NCBI GenBank assembly: GCA_012522255.1
Contig: JAAYKT010000227.1
Location: 1-15,018 of the forward strand
Origin: Clostridiales bacterium
GTDB taxonomy: Bacteria; Bacillota; Clostridia; Lutisporales; Lutisporaceae
Length of the DNA: 15,018 nt
Direction: 5' to 3'
Shown here: piece after piece, positions 5,906-14,014 of the stretch
How the letters are laid out: each line of letters starts with the position of its first letter
How positions within the stretch are numbered: the first letter of the stretch is position 1
The notes under the pieces: generated by a model
What the model saw: the letters and a program-made list of their open reading frames with translations, nothing else
Told to the model about the DNA's origin: nothing
Databases searched by the model: none
Position numbers and translations under genes: made by a program

Positions 5906-6151
5906 ACAAAGAAGAGTAGTTATTTCTTATCTATCATAGAGAGCTACTGGCCGGTGAAACAGTAGCATAGAAAGATTTAGTGAATGGACTTTGTAGAAGC
6001 GGGTGGAAATCCATGGAGAGTACCCCCAGCCGGAAGCCTACCGTTATCTAAGGACAGGATATGTTAGTATCCCTTTTAAGTGATGCAATTTTGCATAATT
6101 TAGGTGGCAACGCGAATTCAACCTTCGTCCTAATCAGGATGAGGGTTTTTT
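5906..6151 (+). promoter_or_regulatory. T-box riboswitch (tryptophan specifier UGG) in the trpB leader
   Basis: The leader senses uncharged tRNA and prevents termination. The base of stem I is a perfect pairing of ACAAAG (5906-5911) with CTTTGT (5989-5994); next to it is the GA-type motif AGAGTAGT. An upper stem pairs GCTACTG with CAGTAGC (5943-5949/5960-5966) around a GGCCGGTGAAA loop. The specifier loop reads GAATGGA, with TGG (5985-5987) matching the tryptophan codon and followed by A. The linker GAAGCGGGTGGAAA follows, then the T-box AGGTGGCAACGCG (6102-6114) and the terminator. The C after TGG would pair with G, the usual discriminator of tRNA-Trp, which agrees with the specifier. The T-box reads TGGCAAC where the usual form is TGGNACC, one base off consensus. 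Confidence 0.93.
6122..6151 (+). terminator. trpB: T-box regulatory terminator
   Basis: CCTTCGTCCT and AGGATGAGGG form a hairpin with an AATC loop, followed by TTTTTTGT. It is mutually exclusive with the antiterminator formed by the T-box sequence at 6102-6114. Confidence 0.85.
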
Positions 6152-6183
6152 GTATTTAAAATAATAATTTTGGAGGTATAGAT

Positions 6184-7338
6184 ATGAAAAGAGAAAACGG
6201 ACTATTTGGTGAGTTTGGGGGAGCATATGTACCGGACGATTTGAAAAATGTACTAAACGAATTAGAGGAAGCGTTTTATAAGGCTATGGATGATGAAAAA
6301 TTTTTAAAGGATTTGAACTATTATCATAAAGATTATGTTGGAAGAGAAAGCCCGTTATATTTAGCTGAAAGGCTGACGAAGGAAGTAGGGGGAGCCAAAA
6401 TATATCTAAAAAGAGAAGACCTGAACCATACGGGGGCCCATAAGATCAATAACGCCATAGGCCAGGGGTTATTAGCCAAAAGGATGGGTAAAACAAGGGT
6501 AATTGCGGAAACCGGGGCAGGGCAGCATGGTGTGGCCACTGCCACTGTATGTGCTTTGCTGGGCATGGATTGTACGGTGTACATGGGCGAAGAAGACATA
6601 AAAAGGCAGGAATTGAACGTATTCAGAATGGAAATATTGGGTGCCAAAGTAATTTCAGTTAAAGAAGGGTCCGGAACATTAAAGGAGGCTGTGGATGCAG
6701 CATTTAAAGATTATGTAGAAAACAGGGAAAATACATTTTATCTTTTGGGATCAGCTGTAGGCCCCCACCCATATCCTATGATAGTCAGAACTTTTCAGTC
6801 TATTATAGGAAAAGAGGCCAGAAAACAAATAATTGAAAAGGAAGGCAGGCTTCCCCATTCTCTGGTAGCATGTGTAGGCGGAGGAAGCAATGCAATAGGG
6901 TTGTTTTCGCCATTTTTTGAAGACACAGGTGTTAAAATGGTTGGCGTAGAGCCGGCAGGTAAAGGTATTGAAACAAAAATGCATTCTGCAAGTATCAACA
7001 GTGGTAAAATTGGCCTGTTACATGGGTTTAAGTGCCATCTTTTAGATCACGATACTTATTCAATAGCTGCAGGGTTGGATTATCCCGGAGTAGGGCCGGA
7101 ACATAGCTATTATAACAACATTAAAAGGGCTGAATATGTCAGCGTGACAGATGAAGAAGCCTTGGAAACATTTTTTAAACTTTCAAAAACGGAAGGCATT
7201 ATTCCCGCACTTGAATCCTCCCATGCAGTAGCTTATGGCATTAAACTGGCAAAAAAATTGGATAAAGATGAGATAATAATTATCAATCTATCCGGAAGAG
7301 GAGATAAGGATGTATCTCAAATTAAAAGTATGAAGTAG
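6184..7338 (+). CDS. trpB: Tryptophan synthase beta chain
   Basis: The PLP-dependent beta subunit condenses indole (normally channelled from TrpA) with L-serine to give tryptophan. All hallmarks are present: start GLFGEFGGAYVPD, catalytic Lys87 in LNHTGAHKINNA, Glu109 in AETGAGQHG, the COMM region, the PLP-phosphate loop CVGGGSNA near residue 230, and the C-terminal INLSGRGDKD serine loop. Length (384 aa) is slightly short of the usual 390-400 but complete at both ends. The start has a GGAGG ribosome binding site (6172-6176) and lies 33 bases after the T-box terminator. It is a TrpB1-type enzyme by sequence. No trpA or other trp gene lies within the window on either side, so it is a single-gene transcription unit, unlike the usual trpBA pairing. 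It should be induced when tRNA-Trp is uncharged. Confidence 0.97.
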   Translation: MKRENGLFGEFGGAYVPDDLKNVLNELEEAFYKAMDDEKFLKDLNYYHKDYVGRESPLYLAERLTKEVGGAKIYLKREDLNHTGAHKINNAIGQGLLAKRMGKTRVIAETGAGQHGVATATVCALLGMDCTVYMGEEDIKRQELNVFRMEILGAKVISVKEGSGTLKEAVDAAFKDYVENRENTFYLLGSAVGPHPYPMIVRTFQSIIGKEARKQIIEKEGRLPHSLVACVGGGSNAIGLFSPFFEDTGVKMVGVEPAGKGIETKMHSASINSGKIGLLHGFKCHLLDHDTYSIAAGLDYPGVGPEHSYYNNIKRAEYVSVTDEEALETFFKLSKTEGIIPALESSHAVAYGIKLAKKLDKDEIIIINLSGRGDKDVSQIKSMK

Positions 7339-7420
7339 GGTTGCAGAAATCGTTGTGATAACTTCTCTGATAGGCACACATGACATACTTATGGAAATAG
7401 GGATTACTATTAGCATGTCT

Positions 7421-7469
7421 ATATCAATGCCGCATTGACTTTCCGTGTGGCATTGATATTTGTTTTTCT
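7421..7469 (+). terminator. Rho-independent terminator of trpB
   Basis: ATATCAATGCCGC (7421-7433) pairs with GTGGCATTGATAT (7447-7459) over 13 bp with one G-U pair and a 13-base loop, followed by TTGTTTTTCTT. It closes the trpB transcript well before the convergent gene. Confidence 0.88.
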
Positions 7470-7498
7470 TATACCATATGTGCAATCCGCAGATAAAT

Positions 7499-7534
7499 AA
7501 AAAAGATTTTTGCCTTGTGACGAGGGAAGGGCAA
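7499..7534 (-). terminator. Probable terminator of the MalT-like regulator gene
   Basis: On the minus strand TTGCCCTT and AAGGCAA form a short stem with one bulged base, followed by AAATCTTTTTTATTT. The stem is short and the loop is 10 bases, so it is weaker than the trpB terminator, but it lies at the right place 25 bases after the stop. Confidence 0.45.
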
Positions 7535-7558
7535 GACAAATATCTCATTATATTTTTG

Positions 7559-10420
7559 TTATAATAATTTTTTTACATCTTCATAAATTTCTTGATATTT
7601 TATTCTTTTAGCGGATGCCCAATGTGCTTCAAAATCTGATAAATATTCGCCTTTATATAAGGCTATAAGTTGTTGTGCCTTTCCTTTTGTACAATGAAGT
7701 TTAAATTCCTCATATATTTTTTCGTAAAGGTCGCAGTCACATTCAAATTCATCTCCATAGATAAAATAGCGGTTTTCACGGTGGACAACAGACTCTCCCA
7801 AACCGATACAGTCGAGGTCATTTTTTAGGTGGCGAAGGTTTACTGCAATCAGATTCTTAACATTTTTTGAATCTGAATCCCACCAAATGGCATTATATAT
7901 TTGTTCTTTAGTAGCCCCCTGTTTGTCTGCATCCAAAAGGAAGGCCAGGAGCTCCCGTTCTTTTTTCGTTCTGAATTTTAAAAGTTTTTGCTTGTTTCTG
8001 TATTCATAAACAGTGAAAACGCCCAATGTTTCTATATAGGCCTTCTTCTGTTTGTATCCGGCGAATTCCATAAATTGTTTTGTAATTTCCGGTTCTATTC
8101 CGTTGTCATATGCAAATTGTATGACCGGGCCGTAAGCCTTGCGTATTTTAAAATATTCGTAAAGCCCGTTATCGAAGCAGAGTTTAAAATAATGTCTTGT
8201 TAAATAGAATGCCTTTTCATAATCCTTTGATTCAATTGTGGCCCTTGCAAGTACCCCATAAGCCAAAGATGCATGTAGCATAATACCGTTTTTTTCTCCT
8301 GTTTCTATACACAAGCTCGCATATTTAACCGCATTAGGATAATCCGATGTAGCAGAAAAATACCCCATTAGTCTTGCAGTAACAAGGTTTGTTAAATAGG
8401 CACCCGCGTTGTCGAGATTTTTAACGATTTCACTTATAAGTTCTTCTTTTGAAGCATCGGTAAAAATTAAGCTATAAGTGAGACGCTGCATTTTTGCCCA
8501 ATTCATTTGAAAATCAGTTTTACGGTAAAGAGGTGCATACTCGTCTGCTAAGTTGAAATACTTTATGGTAGTTTCGTATGAAGCATTTTCTCCATTCATT
8601 TTATCAATAAAAGCATTTTGATAGTGGATTTCAGCCGCCAACAAATATCCGGCCCACATTTCTTCATAGTTTCCGGTATTCCTGAGCCGTTGAAGTTCTT
8701 CCGACAGTATGGACAAGGAAAGGCTTCGCTTTCCTAACATCTGATAGGCTTTGGCAACATATATGGCAGTGCTGTGCATTCCCAAAAAGCTCCTTTCACT
8801 TTCGGGGAGTTCGAGGGATTTTTCGTAATAATAAACTGATTCTCTCATATTGCCCCTAAAAAATTGGATCGTACAAAGATACCTTTCAAACCAATGCATG
8901 ACCTTTACATTGCCGACATTGGCGCAGGTTTTTATCATGTATTGTGCAAGGGTATAAGCCTCGCCTATTTTTGAATCCCAGCATAGGTTATAAAGTTTTT
9001 CTATAACCACAGAATATATCAGTTCTCCCGAAAAATCATCAAGTTTAGTAACGAGAGCATTTAGCAGTTTATTTGATTCATCAAATGTAACAAAGTTACG
9101 AAGGACTCTTGCTTTATGTATCATGGCTTGAAAATAGAGTTCTTTATCTTCTTTATTTATCAAGGGTATGGCAGCTTCAAGGCATGCGTTGGATTGAACA
9201 AAATTTCCAAGGATGGAGAGGAAGACACCTTTGGCTACCAGAATCTCCGGGTTAAACTTAATTGTAGCATCATCCAGTGCTTGGAACCATATGCGAAGCT
9301 CATTATAACTTCCCTTTTTTATGTAGTCTTTGTAGCATTCGAGTATTATTTTCTGAAGAAGGCTGTTATCTTTTGATAAAAAGGCGTATCTCGCTGCTTT
9401 CGAGTAATGTTTGTGATTAAAAAAGTATGCAGCGGCTTTCTGCCTTAGAAATGGCATTTCCTCTTTGTCTTCAGTTTCCAGCAAACTTTTTTTAAAAAGT
9501 GAATGATATCGGTAAGAACCATCGGCTGTTTTGACGGTGAACATATTTCTGGATACAAGGCTTTCCAGCATAAGTTTTGTATTTTTTTTGTTCAGGACTT
9601 CGTCCAGCATCTCCGGTTCCAATTCTTCAAAGCAAGCAGATTTTTTAAGAAAATCTACCATGTCAAAGTTCAGATTTGAGATACATTCATGAAAAAGATA
9701 AGCATATAAAGTTTCTTTACTATAGTAGGTTATATCGCTAATGGTTATGCCATTTTCCAACAACACCCGAAAAGAACGGATTGCCAGTGGCCATCCTTCT
9801 GTTGAACCATATATAGCCGGGTCATCGAAACCCAGAATTTCTGAAATTTCTTCTCTTGTAAATGCAAGATCTTTTTGTGTCAATTCTACCATGCTTCCCC
9901 TTGCTTTAAACGATAAAAAATCTTTGGAAGGCGCTTCCCTGCTGCCAAAACAAAGCCTGGCATTATCCGGAAAATACTTAACAAGATATGTGATTAGTTT
10001 TTTAACCTTATGATCTGTTATGGTATGTAAGTCATCCAATATAAGAATAAAATCATATGCAATACTTTCAATGTTGCAAATCAGTGCGCCTGCAAGCATT
10101 GAAATGAAATTTTTCTTTTCAGTAAAAGGCAAATATTCGGATACAGGGAAATCGAAATCCGGGAAAGTATGTCTTATTGCTTCACATAGAGTGTTTATGA
10201 AAGTAAAGACATCTTCCTCACCATCTAAAGAAAGCCAGACAGATTTCCGGATGTTATTTGATATTTGTGACAGCAGAGTTGTTTTACCATAACCTGCGCC
10301 GCCCTGGATATATGCCAGTTTTGATGCACTGGAAATAATCCTGTCGATCAAATTACTACGGAGTATTTCCCCGGATGCAGCCTTGGGTGCCATAAGCCTT
10401 GAGCCCGGCATATTCAGCAT
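7559..10420 (-). CDS. MalT-like STAND ATPase transcriptional regulator with C-terminal winged-helix/BTAD-like domain
   Basis: A large cytoplasmic signal-transducing regulator, 953 residues from the start chosen here. The N-terminal NTPase has a Walker A GGAGYGKTT (about residues 40-48) and a Walker B FILILDDLH, followed by the FGSREAP sensor-like motif typical of the MalT group. A long middle section (about 330-770) of helical, TPR-like repeats should bind an inducer or partner. The C-terminus (from about LGVFTVYEYRNKQ) is an OmpR-type winged helix of the kind seen in SARP/BTAD regulators (FRTKKERELLAFLL, KEQIYNAIW, NLIAVNLRHLKNDL, RYFIY), followed by a short BTAD-like helical tail. Start: ATG 10462 would also be open, but it has no ribosome binding site and overlaps the -10 hexamer; ATG 10420 has GGAG eight bases upstream, so I prefer it. 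The gene is divergent from the Cys-rich protein and surface protein genes and may regulate them. Confidence 0.88.
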   Translation of the reverse strand: MLNMPGSRLMAPKAASGEILRSNLIDRIISSASKLAYIQGGAGYGKTTLLSQISNNIRKSVWLSLDGEEDVFTFINTLCEAIRHTFPDFDFPVSEYLPFTEKKNFISMLAGALICNIESIAYDFILILDDLHTITDHKVKKLITYLVKYFPDNARLCFGSREAPSKDFLSFKARGSMVELTQKDLAFTREEISEILGFDDPAIYGSTEGWPLAIRSFRVLLENGITISDITYYSKETLYAYLFHECISNLNFDMVDFLKKSACFEELEPEMLDEVLNKKNTKLMLESLVSRNMFTVKTADGSYRYHSLFKKSLLETEDKEEMPFLRQKAAAYFFNHKHYSKAARYAFLSKDNSLLQKIILECYKDYIKKGSYNELRIWFQALDDATIKFNPEILVAKGVFLSILGNFVQSNACLEAAIPLINKEDKELYFQAMIHKARVLRNFVTFDESNKLLNALVTKLDDFSGELIYSVVIEKLYNLCWDSKIGEAYTLAQYMIKTCANVGNVKVMHWFERYLCTIQFFRGNMRESVYYYEKSLELPESERSFLGMHSTAIYVAKAYQMLGKRSLSLSILSEELQRLRNTGNYEEMWAGYLLAAEIHYQNAFIDKMNGENASYETTIKYFNLADEYAPLYRKTDFQMNWAKMQRLTYSLIFTDASKEELISEIVKNLDNAGAYLTNLVTARLMGYFSATSDYPNAVKYASLCIETGEKNGIMLHASLAYGVLARATIESKDYEKAFYLTRHYFKLCFDNGLYEYFKIRKAYGPVIQFAYDNGIEPEITKQFMEFAGYKQKKAYIETLGVFTVYEYRNKQKLLKFRTKKERELLAFLLDADKQGATKEQIYNAIWWDSDSKNVKNLIAVNLRHLKNDLDCIGLGESVVHRENRYFIYGDEFECDCDLYEKIYEEFKLHCTKGKAQQLIALYKGEYLSDFEAHWASAKRIKYQEIYEDVKKLL

Positions 10421-10453
10421 ACCAATCACTCCATGATTTATACTTATATAACT

Positions 10454-10483
10454 ATTATACATTTATAAAGGAAGTTTTGTAGA
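10454..10483 (-). promoter_or_regulatory. Promoter of the MalT-like regulator gene
   Basis: On the minus strand TCTACA (10478-10483) and a perfect TATAAT (10454-10459) are separated by 18 bases. The start would be about 10447, upstream of ATG 10420 and inside the longer ORF, which argues for the shorter start. Confidence 0.55.
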
Positions 10484-10487
10484 ATTA

Positions 10488-10515
10488 TTGAAAAAAAAGT
10501 TGTAATATGTATTAT
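10488..10515 (+). promoter_or_regulatory. Candidate divergent promoter for the Cys-rich protein and surface protein genes
   Basis: TTGAAA (10488-10493) and TATTAT (10510-10515) are 16 bases apart. The leader to ATG 10611 would be about 90 bases, AT-rich, long enough for an operator of the neighbouring regulator. The -35 hexamers of this and the minus-strand promoter lie nearly back to back. Confidence 0.4.
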
Positions 10516-10610
10516 TCTGTTCACGGTTTTGTTAATCTATGATGCTTTATTATTATTTAAATAGATACATGTATGATGGTTCATTTCAATTATATAAGGG
10601 AGTGATATAG

Positions 10611-10844
10611 ATGGATGAAAGTATTATAAGCAAAGTAGAGGATGATGATTGTGGTGTAAGTGAGGAAATGTTTCCTTGTATGGGTACATGTTGTTATAAA
10701 AACAATGGCATATTCAAGGGGCCGTACGAAAAATTATGCGCCAGTTGTGAAATATCAACTTCTCTCCCAAGCGGGGAGAATATGAAGGCTGTAACGATTT
10801 TTGAATGTGTCAGGTTTGGTTATGGCAAAATGGTAACGGAATAA
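10611..10844 (+). CDS. Small Cys-rich protein of unknown function (77 aa)
   Basis: ATG 10611 follows an AGGGAG ribosome binding site (about 10598-10603). The protein has no signal peptide or membrane helix, so it is probably cytoplasmic. It carries seven cysteines: Cys14, Cys23, Cys27-Cys28 (PCMGTCCY), Cys43 and Cys46 (LCASC), and Cys66 (FECVRFG). The CxxxCC...CxxC spacing could hold a zinc ion or an iron-sulfur cluster, but I do not recognise the family. The stop is 38 bases before the start of the giant surface protein gene with no terminator between them, so the two are probably co-transcribed, and it is divergent from the MalT-like regulator. Coding status is supported by the ribosome binding site and the conserved-looking cysteine spacing. 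Confidence 0.72.
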   Translation: MDESIISKVEDDDCGVSEEMFPCMGTCCYKNNGIFKGPYEKLCASCEISTSLPSGENMKAVTIFECVRFGYGKMVTE

Positions 10845-12952
10845 TTGATAGATTTTAATTTTATGGAAAAGGAGGGTAATGGATGTTAGACATGTTGAAA
10901 AAAAGAGTAGCTGTTTTATTGGTGATCACGATGTTAGTGCAATTGTTTGCAGGCGTGTCTCCAATTTTGGCAGAAGATTTAAATGAATTAAATATAGGGT
11001 CGGAGTTTGTATCAATTCCAATACTGACCGCAATTTTAGCCCCCGGTGAAATAGTAGGGGCAACCACAGTAACTGTTACTGATTATGTTTATGGAGAATT
11101 GTTTGTTAATATAACAGAACAGGAGATTGAAATGCCTCGGGTGGGAGATACAGTCCCAAGAGACGGGGATAACCTGATCACAGGCTATGAGCCTGGCGCT
11201 GATATTGCAGCCGGAGTGGCGGCAGGTAATTATCTGCAAATCTATGATGTTGATATGGAAGAAGGGGCTCGGATAGTCGCCTTCTATCAGGCAAAGCTTG
11301 CGGAAAAGGATATAAAAGAAGCAGATATAAAAGGGAGCCTGGAAGAAGAACCAACTGGTGAATCGACAGGAGAAACGATTGGGGAGACAGCGGCAGACCA
11401 GGATGAAGGCCCGGCTGAGGAAATGGAAGATACGGATGGACGTATTGGAGAAGATAAATCCGCCGGAGGTCTGATGACCTTTGGTATTACGCCTATGTCT
11501 ACCGGGACGGTTATAGGTACATATACACTTGGCGCAAACGTGACGGGTACTCTATATTCTGATGGGGAGCTGGTGATCTTCGGCACCGGGTCGACGGATA
11601 ACTACAGTTTCCTTAAACCTAGTCCGTTCAACCATGATTCTATTAAATCCGTTGTGATAAATGGCGGTGTGACGACCATAGGCAATTATATGTTTAATAA
11701 TTGCATATCCTTGACTTCCGTTGCCATCCCAGACTCAGTCACAAGTATTGGGAAGTATACATTTGGGGATTGCACTTCCTTAGGAATAATTGAAATCCCA
11801 GATTCTGTCACTAGTATTGAAGAAAATGCGTTTATAAGATCCTCTCTAGCTTCTATTAATATCCCAAACTCAATTAAAAATATTGGGCAAAATGCGTTTC
11901 AAGGCACCTCATTAACCTCCATTGCCTTTCCAAACTCTGTTACATGTGTTGAGCCCAGGATGTTTTCAACCTGCAAAGCCCTGACCTCCGCCACTATCCC
12001 GGCCGTTACAAGCATTGGGCTGTATGCGTTTTCGGAATGTACAAATCTTACCACACTGTCTGTCCCGATTATCCCTCCAACCGTAGAAAATTATGCTTTT
12101 AATTATTGCCCTACTGACAGAAAACTCATTATTGTTGATAACACGGGAGCGGCCTTAACAGGCACAGCCCTGATCTCGGCACAACAAGCTTATCGGGCGG
12201 TGGATGACGGGAATACGGGCGATAATTACTGGTATGGATGGACCATTGCCCAGCCGATAACGCCAACAGCGGCCGATTTTACCTATAATTTCACATCCCC
12301 AATATATACAGGCAGTTCCCAGGCCGTAACCGTAACCTCAAGCAAAACCGGCATGGGCAGTATTACGATTAAATATAATGGCTCAACGACGGCCCCGGTA
12401 AATGCAGGCACCTATTCAATAACGATAGACGTTGCCCAGGGGGAATCCTATACTGCCTTAAATAGCCTGAGTTTAGGTACATACAAAATAGAAAAAGCGA
12501 CACCCGTTGTTGTCGGCACTGCGCAGGATATCACCAATGTGCAACCCAAAAACCCCATCACGATGCTTACCGGCATAACAGTCAATGGTGTCAACGGTTT
12601 GATAGAGGGCTCCTGGCAGGGAACGGCGCCGGCAGACTATAATACAACCCAAAACGTTACAATGACGTTTTCCCCTAACGATACAACCAACTATAATAAT
12701 GTAACAACAACAGTATCGGTAACCACAAAACCCACTTATACAGTTGCCTTTAATGCAAATGGCGGAACAGGCACACCACCAATCCAGGCAGCAACCCCAG
12801 AAAATTTTCCCTTTACACTGCCTAATAATCCTTTTGTTAAAAATGGGTATTATTTTGCCGGCTGGCATGACGGGACGACATTATATTCACCGAGTGCGGT
12901 TTACACAATGCCTGCAAGGAATATTACATTTACGGCACGATGGACCGTGCGT

Positions 12953-13170
12953 AGCTATAACATCACCTACGACCTTGACGGCGGCACGAGCGGCACCAGC
13001 CCAACCAGCTACAATATTGAAACACCCACTATCACCTTGAAAAATGCTAATAGGACGGGTTATACCTTCGAGGGATGGTTTGACGCCGCAACAGAAGGTA
13101 ATAAAGTAATGTCTATCCCCCAAGGCTCTACAGGGGACAAAGCACTCTACGCCAGATGGACGCCAAACAC
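12953..13170 (+). repeat. InlB_B-unit long-range duplication, copy 1
   Basis: The DNA from AGCTATAACATCACCTACGA to GACGCCAAACACCAAC recurs at about 13798-14014, offset 846 bp (282 codons) in the same frame, with roughly 80% identity by eye. Runs such as GGATGGTTTGACGCCGCAACA are identical. The encoded unit is one InlB_B repeat plus its linker. Confidence 0.75.
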
Positions 13171-13797
13171 CAACACCGCCTACCAAGTTCTGCACTACCA
13201 GCAAAATGTTTCGGGAGCTGGTTATACCCTGAAAGATACCGACAATCTAAGCGGTACCACCGCGACTACTGTGAACGCTTCTGCCAAGGCCTACACCGGC
13301 TTCACCGAGAACAGCTCCCATACGGACAGGGTGGCAAGCGGAAGTATCGCAGCGGATGGGGGCCTCATACTGAAGCTATACTACGATCGCAATACCCACA
13401 CCGTATCCTTTGCCAGCAACGGCGGCGACGCCATAGCGGGCATCACCGGTGTCCGCTACGGCGCGACCATTGTGGCGCCGGCCGCTCCCAGCAGGACAGG
13501 CTACACCTTCACCGGTTGGTACAAGGAGGCAGGACTCACCAGCGCCTGGGGTTTCACAACAGATACAGTTACTGCAAGTATGACACTTTACGCAAAATGG
13601 ACGGTCAACCAATATACGATCATCTTTAAAAGTAACGGCGGGAGCAATGTAGCTCCGATCACCCAGGGCTACGGCACAGCGGTGACAAAACCGGCTAATC
13701 CCACAAGGGCAGGCTATACCTTTAAGGCCTGGAACCCGGCGCTGCCGGCGACTATGCCGGCTGCGAATACGACCTTAGCGGCACAGTGGGATCTAGT

Positions 13798-14014
13798 CAG
13801 CTATAACATCACCTAGGAGCTTGGCGGCGGCACGGGCGGCGCCAACCCTACCAGCTACAATATTGAATCAGCCGCCATCACCCTTGGGAATGCTACCAAG
13901 ATCGGTTATACCTTCGCGGGATGGTTTGACGCCGCAACACAAGGAAATAAAATAACGTCCATCCCCCATGGCTCTACAGGGAATAAAGAACTCTATGCCA
14001 GGTGGACGCCAAAC
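13798..14014 (+). repeat. InlB_B-unit long-range duplication, copy 2 (carries the TAG stop)
   Basis: This is the second copy of 12953-13170. Where copy 1 reads ACCTACGACCTTGACGGC, this copy reads ACCTAGGAGCTTGGCGGC, so Tyr became a stop and two adjacent Asp codons also changed (to Glu and Gly). The reading frame downstream is intact. Confidence 0.75.

Noticed and set aside
5714..5965. An 83-codon open frame from GTG 5714
   Set aside because: It has no ribosome binding site or family resemblance, contains the trpB promoter and runs into stem I of the T-box, so it is taken as a chance frame.
7339..7435. Open hydrophobic frame after trpB (VAEIVVITSLIGTHDILM...) as a trpA remnant
   Set aside because: It has no TrpA motif, no start or ribosome binding site, and runs into the terminator hairpin.
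10420..10462. The longer N-terminus of the MalT-like regulator from ATG 10462
   Set aside because: It has no ribosome binding site and overlaps the TATAAT hexamer, whereas ATG 10420 has a well-spaced GGAG.
13156..13629. A 157-codon + strand frame within the surface protein gene
   Set aside because: It is a frame shadow of the InlB_B-repeat region, Arg/His-rich as expected of shifted GC-rich repeat codons, and lacks a ribosome binding site.
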